Shown here piece by piece: positions 10,955 through 22,459 of a stretch of 64,000 nt of DNA (position 1 is its first letter; each line of letters opens with the position of its first letter). Origin of the DNA: Fonsecaea monophora (taxonomy: Eukaryota; Ascomycota; Eurotiomycetes; Chaetothyriales; Herpotrichiellaceae). The notes under the pieces were generated by a model, which worked only from the letters and a program-made list of their open reading frames with translations, was not told the DNA's origin and ran no database searches. The stretch covers positions 186,001 through 250,000 of the forward strand of contig NW_019173951.1 in the NCBI RefSeq assembly GCF_001642475.1. The letters are read 5' to 3'. A program made the position numbers and the translations under genes.

Positions 10955-13170
10955 TCATATACACGCATTCATCTCCGCAAACATGCTGTCTATGTCGATC
11001 TCGTCCAGGAACATTCCACCCTCAAAGGTCTGCCAAATGTCGTCGAAGAAAGGCAATTCCGTGCTCGACAGATCGACACTGTTGCTCCCTGTTCCTGTGC
11101 CGAGTGCATCAGGCATAGTAGCAAGCGGCATTGCGGCCTCATGGGCTGGAACGTCATGGCTCACAGAGGGCAGCGACACCTTGTACTTGGACACCAGCCC
11201 GTGAAGAGATTCGAGCAACGTCGTGGCCATCTTCGTCTGGCTTCTGGCTTGCTCCAAGATCTGAAATGCCTGTGACAGTTCTGTTCTGCGACTGTCCTCG
11301 GGCTCGGCGACTCTGTTCAGGCAGACGTCTAATAATAGAGTGATGATAGCCAAGAAGAGGCAGTATAGTGTTCCGCCGAATCTGAAGCGGCTCAGAGCGA
11401 AAGGGATGTCTGTTTCCTTCTCCAGGCGTCGCTCGGCCGCGATAATCTGTCGCGCGGCATCGAGACAAATCTGCCGTGATCTGGCCAACTCCGGTTCCGC
11501 CGAGCTTCGCGACAAGCTTGGGAGGTGGAGCTTACAGCGTCGCGCCTGCACCATATTGACGAGAATGTAAGTCTGTACAGTGATCGCAGGGTCTTTCGAG
11601 GCTCTGTCGGGGGCTGCCAGATCTCCGTCATCTAGCCTGAAGAAGGGGGGAAATTCACTGAGAAACTTCTCAAAGTGTGCGTCGAGCTGCTGGGTATTGT
11701 TGTGATCTGCGGTAGAATTGTTGCTGACCTCGTAACAGAGCTCTCCGAGTCGTATTCTCTGCAAGAAATACGACATTGAGGTCGGCTGCGCGAGGTCCAA
11801 TCCGAACATGGGAGCGCCATCCACCATATCTTCGTCGCGAATGTTGCGTGGCTTGTTGACCGTCATCTGCCGTGGTTGTATGGTGCAGATCCCTTCATGG
11901 GGCCCCGCGAACCTGCTGAGAATCCTTGAAGCTGGTCAGTCCGGGGTAATGTAGTTCTTTGTCCAGCAGACTTACCAATCCAATGCAGCAAGGTACCACC
12001 AGACCCTTCGCCCGACCTCAGCTTCAATCGAGTCAGCTGATGGGCGACGCGATACGTGGTCAATTCTATGAAGAGATAGTTGCCGTGCTGTGGTTATAGC
12101 TGTAGATACCAGGTTATAGTATCGTATGGACGTGCCTTCCATATTGCAGACGAGGAATGAGACAATTATCAGTGCTTGAACGTCCTCGATAGAACCGTTC
12201 GTAGTCCGCCGAGAGTAGTCTAGCATGTCCAGTGTTGCAGTAACCCAGGAGGCGGCTTGATTTCTCGCATCGTCCACCGAGTGATACAGGTCTGGATTGT
12301 CGCAAGTCGTCCATAAGAATGTTGCACTGGCGATTATGCTCAACAACAAGGCCACATGGCCACGATGAAGGGGTCTGCGCATGTCAAGGTCATGGTAAAT
12401 ATCATCCATGAGCTTTCGAAGAGATGCGGAATGGATGACGTGGTGAACGTAGGTAATGTCGCGAATATACTTGTCCACAAAGACACTGGCTTCTCCGTGT
12501 CGAGGTAGCCAGATGCATTTGACAGGCTCGGCTGGGTAAGACGGTGTAGGGGGATCCAGGTAGGTGTACGAAGTAGTCTTTGAAATCTGTCGAGCGCGAC
12601 ATGTCCGGAAAACGATCTTATCAGAGCAGAAAAGCACCTGGCGTTGACGAGATCGTTGAGTTCGTGTCAGTCGTCTTCTTGCAATATTTCATACGAAGAA
12701 TGAAAGGCAGTAGCAAGTAGCAACAATCGAGATCACAGCATCGGGTGATTGACAGCACGTACCGCCGAACTCTGATCCATCATATCCCACTCGAGCAGTT
12801 CAGCATCATCAGCAGCAGTTTGCGGTCGACAAGAAGGCCCTGATCGTAATTGAGGCCTCAGAGTGGTACTTCGCATGTCCCATGAAGTTGGTAGGCCATG
12901 ACTGGCCACATGATCTGCTTTTCCCGATCTCTGTGCTCTCAACGAGTTGTCAGAGTCACGCCAATTCGACGCGGAAGGTCTTGTTAGGTGCGCTCTTCTT
13001 CCGAGCGATGGCTCTATGGATGGGCCGTAGAGTTGACAGGATAAGCCCTTTGCCGCACAGTTGTCGCAGGGAAACTGGCGACTGCATCTCAACTTCTTGG
13101 AACGGCAATACTGGCACGACACTGGCCGGCGCGGACGCATCTTCCGGTTTGCGTCTACCCCAAGTACCAT
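10955..13170 (-). CDS. Zn2Cys6 transcription factor with fungal middle-homology domain
   Basis: Three exons (13170-12763, 12637-11976, 11924-10955) join in frame to 679 aa. The zinc cluster is canonical: Cys19-x2-Cys22-x6-Cys29-x5-Cys35-x2-Cys38-x6-Cys45, with the basic stretch RSKKLR. The second exon carries the fungal-specific transcription factor domain, including the RRVWWYLAALDW signature that splices into SRFAGPHEGI. The C-terminus is acidic, a likely activation region. The protein should bind DNA as a dimer at paired CGG triplets in the nucleus. It is transcribed away from the O-methyltransferase gene, with 283 bp between the starts, so co-regulation is likely. An upstream in-frame ATG is not excluded; 13170 was chosen because it sits just before the DNA-binding domain. 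Confidence 0.88.
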
Positions 13171-13453
13171 GTTGGACTCTTCGCGGGCACGGTATCTCCA
13201 TCTACTAGGCAGAGGATAGATGTCACAGAATTCAGGCAGTCGACATTTCGAACCATATTGTGGATTCCTGAGTTGGACGCAAACCAATCAGAGTCTCCGA
13301 TGCTCGGAATATCCGGACGCGGAAAGTCCAGTAGATGTGATTGGCTGTATTCAAATCACATTGTGGCAGGAGGATTGTATATAAGTGTGTATGATCCTGG
13401 CTGGAGTTGAATCCTACATTGACTCTGATCTCTATGCATCACCTTTGACCGTC
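13171..13453. promoter_or_regulatory. Bidirectional promoter between regulator and O-methyltransferase
   Basis: This 283-bp gap separates two divergent starts. It holds a TATATAA at 13378-13384 (70 bp before the methyltransferase ATG), CCAAT at 13284-13288 and its reverse ATTGG at 13340-13344, and the CGG-N5-CCG palindrome listed separately. Confidence 0.6.
13305..13315. promoter_or_regulatory. CGG-N5-CCG inverted repeat, candidate Zn2Cys6 site
   Basis: The sequence CGGAATATCCG is a perfect inverted pair of CGG triplets with a 5-bp spacer. This is the binding geometry used by many Zn2Cys6 dimers. It lies 135 bp upstream of the regulator's start and 139 bp upstream of the methyltransferase start. 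Confidence 0.55.
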
Positions 13454-14839
13454 ATGGAAGCCATAGTCGAACAAATACAGTCACTGGCAAAAGGAGCGGA
13501 CGACGCTGAGAAGTCTCACATCGTCGATGCGCTCCAGCAGCTCCAACATGAGCTGGAGTCGCCAATGGATGTTCTTATGAAGATGTTCAATGCAGTACGT
13601 TGTCTGGTGAGGATGTATCAAAGGAGATTATCGACTAACCTTTCCAGCAAATTTCCCTCTCGGTTACCTATGTTGCAGTAGAGCTTGGACTCTTCCAGGA
13701 GTTGGTCAAACACGATTCGACTATCAGCGGGGCTCGGTTGACCGCGAATATCAAAGCATCTGCGGAGTTGGTTGGTGAGTCCTCTCGTGAGCTTGGTAAC
13801 TTGTCATCCGACATAAATTGCTGACAGCCTGGAAAATGTAGAGCGTCTCCTCCGATATCTGGCATCTGTAGGCTTTCTCGACAATCCAGGATCGGCAGAG
13901 TATCGACCCAACAAAATCACTCATTTCCTGGCCAGTCCCGTTGCCGCTGCTGGTGTTCGTCATGCGTAAGCTGCGGTTCTCCCAATACGACTATATTTGA
14001 ATGACACATAGCCTTTAGTCTGGACACTTGTGGTCCTGCGATTCAAGCACTTCCTGCTTTCCTAGCCGAAACACAGTACCAGGACATCACCGAAAATAAA
14101 TACACACCTTTCCAGAAAGGGCACAAAACGAACCTTGGGGCCTTTGAATGGCTGGCTGAGCATCCTGGGAACTTTCTCGCCCTGCAGCAGATTATGACCG
14201 CCATTCAATCCGCCGCTTGGCTCAAGGACATTGATGTGCTGAACTCAGCTGCCTTGGACGTCACACTGGGGCCAGAGAGGCCTTTCTTTGTCGATGTCGG
14301 GGGAGGCCATGGCCACCAGTGCCAGCAGCTGCTTAATAAGTATCCCAACTTGTGTGGAAGCGTTATTTTAGAGGATCTTCCTCAGACAGTTGACAAGCTG
14401 CCTCCAATTGACGGGGTCAAAGTGATTGGGCAAGATTTCTTCGAGAGACAGGCTGTTCAAGGTGTGTTCGCAAGATGATGCCTAAAGTCGAAGCTCAGCC
14501 CTAGCGACTAACTCGGCTTGCGGTCCAGGCGCTAGGTTCTATTACCTTCGTCGCATCATGCACGATTGGCCCGATGCTGAGTGTCTCAAGATCCTGTCTC
14601 GGCTCTCCGAAGCGATGGCGAGCGACTCACTCATCTTGATCGACGAGATCGTCCTTCCCGACGCTAACGTCCCCTGGCAGGCTGCTATGCAGGATGTCTC
14701 GATGAATATCCTTTTCGCCGGCAAGGAGAGAACCAACACTGAATGGACCAATTTGATTGCGACTTCGGGACTGCAAAAAAGGGATATTCTGACCTACAAT
14801 CACTCGGCGTGTAGTTCTGTGATTGTCCTAGGAAAGTGA
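13454..14839 (+). CDS. SAM-dependent O-methyltransferase (fungal class, HDWPD type)
   Basis: Five exons (13454-13594, 13648-13774, 13842-13965, 14019-14461, 14529-14839) give 381 aa. The N-terminal part is the dimerisation/winged-helix region, including FLAETQY and GAFEWLAEHPGN. Motif I is VDVGGGHGHQ from residue 222. The catalytic base is His290 in MHDWPD, followed by LIDEIVLPD with the partner Glu. This class methylates hydroxyl groups on aromatic polyketides and related secondary metabolites, but no backbone synthase is present here. The AG at 14017-14018 was chosen as acceptor of intron 3 because the earlier AG breaks the frame. It shares a promoter with the Zn2Cys6 gene. Confidence 0.87.
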
Positions 14840-15582
14840 CACTGGAATAATCATATTCAGCTGTGTTGAGAATTGAAACCTTGTTTGGTCAATAGCGAAA
14901 GGGAGAAACGGTATGAATTAGCAAATTGCAATTCACATTGTAAAAACAGCAGGAAAATGTTCTCCTGCTGAGGAAGTCGGGAAGTGTACGAGGGCGCGCA
15001 CTAAAAGTACTGTTCACGCTGATTCAAATGAAAAATGTTACCTACTGTGACAGAAGATTTTCTGAGCTTGTAGGTACTTGTACCTATCTCTTTGCTACAA
15101 GTCAGAGCTAATAGGCGGTAACTTGGTCTATATTTCCAGTCTTGATAGGCGCCATAGGCACTGAGAATTGAGCTCCGATATCTCCGGGGGTCGCTGTAAG
15201 GGCAGCGAAAATAAAGTCTGTTATCTTTTGATCATTGTGTTATTTCATTACTAGCGTTGACAATACTTTTGGTGCACGCCTCAGTAAGGTAAGAGAAAAT
15301 GCCTTATGAATGGTAGAGGCTTTTTGTCAGACTGAATTATTGTGCCAAGACAAGGCTGGTCCCTGATCAGATCTGTTTTCGTACTTCATTTGAATATGTT
15401 CCTTGTAGCAAGACATAATAGTTAAGCTCGACAACTCAACTTCAATCCATTAACGCCGCCGGATATCCTCCCATCTAGCTCGTCACGCCTCCTCGTATTC
15501 GCCGCATTCCCTTACGGTCTTTTCCACGCTCGCACTCTTCGAACACAAGCACCCTCCCGCGGGCGCTCCATTTTCATCAATC
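14840..15582. other. Intergenic
   Basis: AT-rich 3' flank of the methyltransferase and promoter of the uL30m gene. No supported gene. Confidence 0.4.
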
Positions 15583-15852
15583 ATGTCGTACTTCCGCATC
15601 ACCTTGATCAGATCTGCAATTGGTCTGCCGGCAAAATCAGGCAACGTCCTCAAAGCACTCGGTCTGCGCAAACGGATGGCAACTGTATTCCACCCTGTCA
15701 CGCCATCAATCGCTGGCCAGATAATGAAAGTGAAAGAGCTGGTTGCGGTATCGGAAGTCGATGAACCTCTGACAAAACAAGAGATACACCAGGAACGAGT
15801 TCCCGATCCAGGCTTCTACGTTGAGTCACGAGCGCAGGATCTGAGCAAATAG
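15583..15852 (+). CDS. Mitochondrial large-subunit ribosomal protein uL30m (yeast MRPL33 homologue)
   Basis: A single exon encodes 89 aa, about the size of fungal uL30m. It opens FRITLIRSAIGLP, the typical L30 beta strand and turn, then GLRKRMATVFHPVTP, the conserved basic RNA-contact loop, and closes with QIMKVKELV before a short acidic extension. It is a structural component of the mitoribosomal large subunit. There is no separate cleavable presequence, as in yeast. The start is the only ATG before the conserved block. Confidence 0.85.
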   Translation: MSYFRITLIRSAIGLPAKSGNVLKALGLRKRMATVFHPVTPSIAGQIMKVKELVAVSEVDEPLTKQEIHQERVPDPGFYVESRAQDLSK

Positions 15853-16883
15853 AGAACTTCGCAGCCAATGATGGAATTACATCTGGATAATGTCTGGCGC
15901 GAATAAAGACTACCATTTCCACAGTCGAACGCAGCAAAACGCAGCACACTCTCCCACTCTATCATACGGGGACGGCAGACTGCTTTTATTGTCCGCCAAA
16001 GAACAACCTGAGCTCTTGGTTCACGTACGCGCATGCGACTGCCGCCACTTGACTCCCAGAGCCCTCGGTGCATCCCCTTTACCTGCCACGCCTCGAAATG
16101 TGCGGTGCCAATATGCGAAGTGCTAGCATACAGAGGTGCGCTTTAGCGGAGGCGAGCTAAAGAGGTTGGAAACTATACAAGATCTGAATAAGGATGATTT
16201 GGAGCTGCCATCCGTATTGTGAAGGATGTATTGTCAACGGTAAATCTCAAGCATGAGTACTTGGGATTTGTGAAGATTTGGCCGAAGAACCGCCAGATAG
16301 TCATATCCAGGCTGTGGCGTGCCTCACAGCGTGAAGACCAAGATTTGTAACAAAAGGGACTGGTTGAAGATGTATAATGGAGTTATGGAGACGTTCTCGG
16401 TCTCGTGAGAGAAGCCCAGTCAGTTGCGACACCGGACAAGTTGCGCCAGGGACATGGAGCACCTCTCTACCTAGCTTTATCCCAGTTGTTAAAAGTGATT
16501 CTACTAGACACTACTATTTAATAGTTGTTCCGACAATCACATTAGCGTCATGGTATGTCTCGAAATTGGTGGCATTTTTCCTGTCACTTTGCATTGTCCT
16601 CAATCCAGGGAAATTCCATAATTCCACCAATCATGGAGCTCCAAGCTACAGGTTTGCCGAACCGATTGACCCTGTCGTCATTCGTCATTCGCTCCTGGGA
16701 ACCTTTAACAACTTTCACATTCAACTCAATGGCAGACAGTGCCTGGCGACGCTTGACCTGAACGACCCAATCTCTTTCGTTTCTATCTTGAAGCGCGAGC
16801 ACGAGCACGAAACAAGCTCCTCTTGCCTCACACTCTTTGCTTTCCGGGACAAAAAGTCATAGACTTTTGACATACTTGTAACC
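15853..16883. other. Intergenic
   Basis: Contains the uL30m 3' flank and the frataxin promoter. Open frames at 16377-16862 show no motif. Nothing else supported. Confidence 0.4.
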
Positions 16884-17716
16884 ATGAAAGCAAGCCGACA
16901 TCTCCTCCGCTCCACGCGACCAACCCTCCTCTTTCGCCGACCATGTCCCTCTCCCGGGCGACGTCTAGCTATCCCTGCTTCCACATCCCTCACCTCAGTC
17001 TCTCACCAACAAGCGTCTTTCTCCACCACCTTCTACAGACCCAAGGGACTGCAACCCGGCAGCAGTGACCCAGACCCGCCCAAGACCGAACCTTCGCATG
17101 GCACCTCATCAGGCGCTGCTCAGATCTCGGATTCCGAGTACCATGAGATTGCGGACCAATATCTCAACACGCTTGTACTGGCTATGGAAGAGCTTGCTGA
17201 GAGCAGCTCAGAGGGCATAGAGGCGGAATTCTCGGTACGTGCATTCCCCGCTACAATGGACAACCTCTGGAAGTCCCGCACCTGAACTTTACACCATCCA
17301 ACCCTCCCAACTGCACTCCACAGCTAGGAACATACAACTAACAAAAGATTCTCTTTGGTTCTTCCACTCTCTAGGCCGGTGTACTCACAATCACCCACCC
17401 GAAGCACGGCACGTACGTGATCAACAAGCAGCCGCCGAACAAACAAATCTGGCTGTCCTCCCCAATCTCCGGCCCCAAGCGCTACGACTGGGTCGTCCCC
17501 GGCGACTCGCAGCAGGAGAAGGCCGACTCGACCGTCGACCTGGGCGACGATGGCCAGAGCGGCGGCAAGTGGATCTATTTACGAGACAGGAGCAGTCTGA
17601 GCGACCTGCTCAAGAAGGAGTTGGGCGTGGAGCTCCGACACGGAGGCGAAGGGGAGAGCGATGTGAACGAGGGTCGCGAAGGGCCGGCAAAGAGTGGAGC
17701 CAGCACTGCACCATAG
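16884..17716 (+). CDS. Frataxin, mitochondrial iron-sulfur cluster assembly protein
   Basis: Two exons (16884-17234 and 17375-17716) give 230 aa. The first about 55 residues are rich in Arg, Ser and Thr, with SFSTTFYRPKG as a likely presequence end. The frataxin fold follows: an acidic first helix (SDSEYHEIADQYLNTL, then EELAE), then after the splice GVLTITHPKHGTYVINKQPPNKQIWLSS in shorter conserved pieces, GPKRYDW, and WIYLRD. Frataxin works in the mitochondrial matrix with the cysteine desulfurase/ISCU complex. The 140-nt intron falls between the helix and the first strand. A charged C-terminal tail extends past the usual end, and an acidic insert precedes WIYLRD. Confidence 0.92.
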
Positions 17717-18143
17717 GGTGGTAGCATGATGGGTTGGTGACTGTTCGAGATGGGAATGCGATGGAATAGCTCCATTCGTCCAGACCTGAAGAGCGTGCAC
17801 AGCGAGTGTTTTAGCGCAGCGTCTACGAGAGAGCTCTTGGTGTGTCGGATATCAAGGAGGGCTAGTCTACGTCCAGCTTCAAGGTGCAAGCGGGGTGGCC
17901 ATAGGAGCTCATGCTGGAATTCAAGAAAGGCGGAAATGGCCACAACATGGAACGAATAAATGACACTTTTTAGCTGGCGAGGGCAGGGACACAATGTCCT
18001 GGATCCGCTCAGAATAGGATATCTCCAGCCGGGAAATTCAATGTCTTCTCTTCTCTTCTGGTTCACACCACACCACGCCACACCATACCATTATGATCAA
18101 TGCTCCTCCTTCCTCCCCCAATTTTTCCACCACATCATCTCAT
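17717..18143. other. Intergenic between convergent genes
   Basis: 3' flanks of the frataxin gene and the minus-strand ER-type gene. Nothing else recognised. Confidence 0.4.
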
Positions 18144-19149
18144 TCACTTCCTCTTCCGCGCACTGCCAGCGCCACCGGCCTTGGGCTGCGACGCCGGAGA
18201 GGCGGGCGCGACCCTAGGAGCAGCAGGCTGCTGCTGGGCGTCGCCCGGAGCAGGGATACCTCTGCCGCCGCCCATCCTCCGGCTCATGATCTGTCGGGAG
18301 ATGAAGCTGATGCCGAGCATCATCAGCCACGAGGGCATGGTACCCAGGGCCCACATGAAGTAGCCAAAGGGCTGGATGACGCCGACCTGGGCCAGCAGGC
18401 CGTCGGTGGGGTGCAGCAGGCCCGTGTACTCCGGGTAGTCGAGGTAGCGCGACTTGGAGGCCCGCGGCAGGCTGGTGATGTCGGCGACGGTGGTGCTGGA
18501 GACGTTGAGTGGGACGATGTGCAAGGGGCTCTTTGCGCCTTGGTCCGACTGCTTGGGCAGCAGGAAGTGGTAGATGTTGGGCACGCCCGCTGCCCACGCC
18601 GTGCAGACGACCTCGTCCTTTTCGCAGTCGAGGAGGCCCAGGATGAGCGGGGGAGATCCTGCAGGTTGGGGCAATGCGGATAACAAGGGCACAGCTTCCT
18701 AGATTGCCGCCAAAGATTAGTTTCCCAATAGCCACCAACAACAGGAAAATCGCACGGATATATTTCTGGAGGGGGGGAAGGGCAAAGGCAGGAGCACAAT
18801 AAATGCGTTGCAATATACGTACAGTCCACACGGTATCCACCTTCGCACATCGGCCAAAGCACGTCTTGTTCCCGCCCGTCACATAGATCATCCATTCTTC
18901 CTCGGTGTCCGGCTTGGGCGCCAATTTGCGCTGCCAGTTGCGGACGTTGATCTTCTCGACCTTGTGATCTGCGACGGCGGCCGCGCCCGCCTCGAGAGGA
19001 TTGCTGAGAGGGTCAGGCACCGAGTCCGCAGGCGCGGCACCGGGGATGAATGATTTGGCCTTGTCGAACCAGCCTGCGGCCTTTTCAAACAGGGGATTTT
19101 GGTCCGCTGCGACCAGCAGGGGGAGAAGGAGGAGGGAAGCGAAATGCAT
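18144..19149 (-). CDS. Fungal ER-type single-pass membrane protein, thioredoxin-like region suspected
   Basis: Two exons (19149-18823 and 18698-18144) give 293 aa. The first 15 residues (MHFASLLLLPLLVAA) form a signal peptide. A luminal part of about 190 residues includes WMIYVTGG, NKTCFGRC with a Cys pair, and LGLLDCEKDEVVC, whose strand-and-cysteine pattern recalls a degenerate thioredoxin fold. A hydrophobic segment FGYFMWALGTMPSWLMMLGI then spans the membrane and is followed by a basic, Ala/Pro-rich tail. I do not recognise a named family. The topology suggests an ER or secretory-pathway protein. The fold assignment is inference. Confidence 0.75.
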
Positions 19150-19705
19150 CGTCTTGCGTGGAAACCGGAGAGTTTCGTCGGTCGAACTATCGGGGATACG
19201 CGCAAGCAAGGAAGCAAAAAAAGAAGCCCTCGATGGCGAGAAACTGAGCGGCACAACGAAAAAGAAGAACGTATGGAATGAGTATATATTGCGCGAAGGA
19301 AAAAGAAACCCACGAAAGAATGGGAAAGGACCTCCAGTCAAGGAGGAAGAGGGAAAGGGGAAAAGTAAATGAAGTTCTGGTGACGAAATCCAGGGAGAGA
19401 AGAAAGAGAAGTCAAGTCTGTGTGCGTGTGTGTGTGGACAGCAAAGTGTTGTTCGAGGTTCTCGGTACTGGTGAGCTAGGCACAACAGTTTTCCGCTCCA
19501 AGGAACCGAGCTTGCTACCTTCAATTCGATAGTTGCCCCCTCAGCAACGGCCAGATAAGAGTTAACTCTCATTTCCAACAAGTTGATTTAGCCGAAATGG
19601 AGCCCCGCGCAACAACGGCCACGAGGCACGCCATTTCCCCACGTGCCGTTTAGTCGAGACCAAAGCGGAATTATTATGAAAAGTGGGAGACTCGAAAAAG
19701 GGGGT

Positions 19706-19742
<37 letters not shown>

Positions 19743-19903
19743 CAAGAGAAGGCACACACATGGGTGGCTGAGTGTATGTCTGAGACAACACAGATCGAAG
19801 ACAAAGCGGCAAGAGTACATCAAGTCGAGAATATGTCGCGATAACTGTACAGAACGTCCACTGCGCATACACACACTGGGCAGAGACTGCGTAAGATCAA
19901 GGC
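19150..19903. other. Intergenic
   Basis: The promoter of the ER-type gene, a purine-rich run (about 19200-19400) and a CA microsatellite. No supported gene. Confidence 0.4.
19711..19741. repeat. (CA)n microsatellite
   Basis: An uninterrupted run of about 15 AC/CA dinucleotides. Confidence 0.9.
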
Positions 19904-20729
19904 TCAGGCAGACTTCTGAGCCGCCGCCATCTCCCTCAGAAACTCATCCCAGTCTCCCAACTTGACCTCCCATTGCCAGTTGGGCTTGTCCTGCAGGTAC
20001 ATATCGTAGAGGGCTCGCGCGGTGTTGTCAGGGTTGGTGATGGGGTGATCTGCCAGGACGAGTCCGCCAATGTTGACCCCCCCGACGTGGACACCCTTGT
20101 CTTCCACCATTTGCTTCAAGCTCAGCAGCAAGTTATACTGCGCTGCCTTTTGCATGGAGAGCGAGGCGAAGTCTGCCAGTGGACGGTCATACAGGCCGCT
20201 GTTGGTGAACAGAAACGATGGATGGGACCCGGGTCGCTCTGCCACCGCCGTCAGGTGAGGCATCGCCCACGACGCTGCTACAAACAGTCCAATGTTCATG
20301 CTCTATGCATCGTCAAACCAGTTAGCCAACAACAGACCAGAGAAGGATCTCGCTCAGTGCCTCCCTGGGCCAAATCCATGGTTCTCCTCTCACCTTGAAA
20401 TCCTCTAGCAGGAAGTCCGGCTCAGTCTGACCGATCCTCGAGGGCATGACTCTTGCTGCGTTGTAATATACCACTTCCGGGGGTCCCAGATCTGCGTGGA
20501 CTTTGGCCAACACTAATGCCAGGGCATTGTGGTCTCCAACATCAACAGGGTACGCTTTGACCGTGACACCAGGATTGGCCGCTTGCACTCTGGCAGCATC
20601 CTGACTCAGACGTTCAACATTCCGAGAGAGCAATGCGACATTGAAACCCTTGGACGCGAAGATCGCCCCTGTGCTAGCTCCGATGCCAGGTCCACTGCCC
20701 AAGATGACGATAAGTTTGTTGTCCGACAT
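19904..20729 (-). CDS. Atypical short-chain dehydrogenase/reductase
   Basis: Two exons (20729-20394 and 20302-19904) give 244 aa, the usual SDR length. The cofactor motif is GSGPGIGAS near residue 10, with NVALLSRN and an Asp in PVDVGD, and NAA replaces the usual NNAG. In the catalytic region the expected Tyr-x3-Lys is LSMQK: the lysine remains but the tyrosine position is Leu. Other fungal SDR relatives share this SLxxAKAAQ-like pattern, so it is probably a subfamily trait rather than decay. The substrate is unknown. The start at 20729 lies right before the nucleotide-binding strand. Confidence 0.83.
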
Positions 20730-22459
20730 GACTTCCGGATAGATGTTGTGGTGTGGTCGACAACTGCGAAGTCTGTACAGTAAGACCACAGAAGGAGGCG
20801 GGTGAAAGTCCAGAACCTCCAAGCGATGGTTACTCAAGAACGATATATACCCACCATATATATATATTTCTTGGTAAGCATGGAGATGACCTCGTACCCT
20901 GACACCCAAGCGATGTGACTCTCCTTACCAGATTAGTTTTTGGAAAGCAGAAAACTCCATCCTAGCCCTGAACGAGACATGAAGGGAAAATCCTTCTTAT
21001 ATATCTTGTTTGAACATCCAGGCCCTTTTCCGGGGCCATGTACGAAGGTAATTACGTGGTTGACATATCCCATGTCGTGAGCCAAAAAAAGCAGACCACC
21101 ACCAAACAATCGCCACTTGTTTCCGGTCTTTTCCACTCTTTTGAGAAACCATGGCTGACAAGCGCGGCCGAAGCACCCGCGGATATCAGGCTACTAGCTC
21201 TCTTTCCGGCACATCCCAGGAACGCGCCAATATTTTTTGACCCGTTACATACTGGGTCTATCTTCGAGGTTCTCCCTATCGCATACCGCAGGCTAAAAGT
21301 GTCTGGCCAGATCTACGTTCCTACCTCTCGGCAGTAAGCATTATTTATGTAGGTACTCCGTATTCGCAAGGCGTGTCAGTCTGATTGTGGGGACGAATTA
21401 CGAGGTATCACTCGTAATAATGAAGCGAGGCTGCACAGACCCAATATGGGCAATACAGTTGCTTGCCTGATTTAGTTGGGGGCCAGTAAACGAAGATTAC
21501 TTTGTACTCGTGTCGTTGGTTGGATCTTTAGGTATTTGGCGGCCACAAAGCGCCTCGCCTTGGCACCCGTTTGGGACACCGACCTGCCGCTTTACTCAGG
21601 TATCATGTGACCGTGGCTCAACTTCGGCCCAGCCTCAGCGTGAGCTGCTCAGCCTGCTCAGGCCGGCGCTTACCCGCCTCACCCTTCACCTCCACCGTGC
21701 TCAGTCCCGTTTCTGGGCCCCGCCCTCATTAGATGCTCACGCATAATCCGTAGGCGCCTCTCTTCGAAGATGTGGAAGGTTTACACGACCATCGACGAGG
21801 GCACAATTCTGAGAACCTAAGGCCCGGACCTGGGACTCCTTGCACAGACGGTGGATGCAATCTCTCGCAACCCACGCCCTCCGTGCAAGATGGAGCGCGT
21901 CTTCTATGTTGCATTGACCCTGGTACCCTTTCCCCTGATAGCGTCTTGCACGCAGTGCACGTCGCGTCTTCCCTATCATACCGTCTGTCCTTCATCTCGG
22001 ACGTGCCTTCCCCGTCTGCCCATCGTATTCAGTCCGTCCCCGCACGCCACGATTACGGAGGCGGTGTTGGTTGACGCCACATATTTCAGCCCCCATCCCC
22101 GTGCCTGCTCTGCGCAGCCGCCATGCTGCCTCGCGCCGGCCACATGCGCCGTCTGGACATACACCTTCAGCCTGATCGGACATTCTTCAAAATGCGTCTA
22201 TGTAATCGCTGGGTCAGTCTTGGCTATGGTCCAGCATAGAGTCGCCCATCGCCATCCAGCGCCTCCCAACTAACTTCGCCGTTACCTCACCGTCATTGCA
22301 ACCACTACGACTACCTCTCTTCGCCCCCTCAGTTTGCTAGAGTGGTATCCCCTAGCGGGTCACAACGAGCACTCAAGCTTTACTGGGCCATGTAAGGCAC
22401 GGTGTGCTTACCAGGCCGCATATGTACTCATAACGTACAGCCAGTACCTACCCAACACT
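20730..22459. other. Intergenic
   Basis: No supported gene over 1.7 kb. It has a TATATA run near 20850-20870 and clusters of short CTCA/GCTCAG words near 21640-21690. It borders the decayed HET relic. Confidence 0.4.

Noticed and set aside
13997..14013. Acceptor at 14010-14011 for intron 3 of the O-methyltransferase
   Set aside because: It puts exon 4 out of frame; the next AG at 14017-14018 restores phase and the family sequence.
13454..14839. O-methyltransferase plus regulator plus ABC/P450 genes as one biosynthetic cluster
   Set aside because: No PKS, NRPS, terpene or DMAT gene is present, and the parts are separated by more than 30 kb of housekeeping genes.
18214..19581. 455-aa open frame on the minus strand
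   Set aside because: It runs through an intron and then reads exon 2 of the ER-type gene in the wrong frame; the spliced model has signal peptide, phase and conserved blocks.
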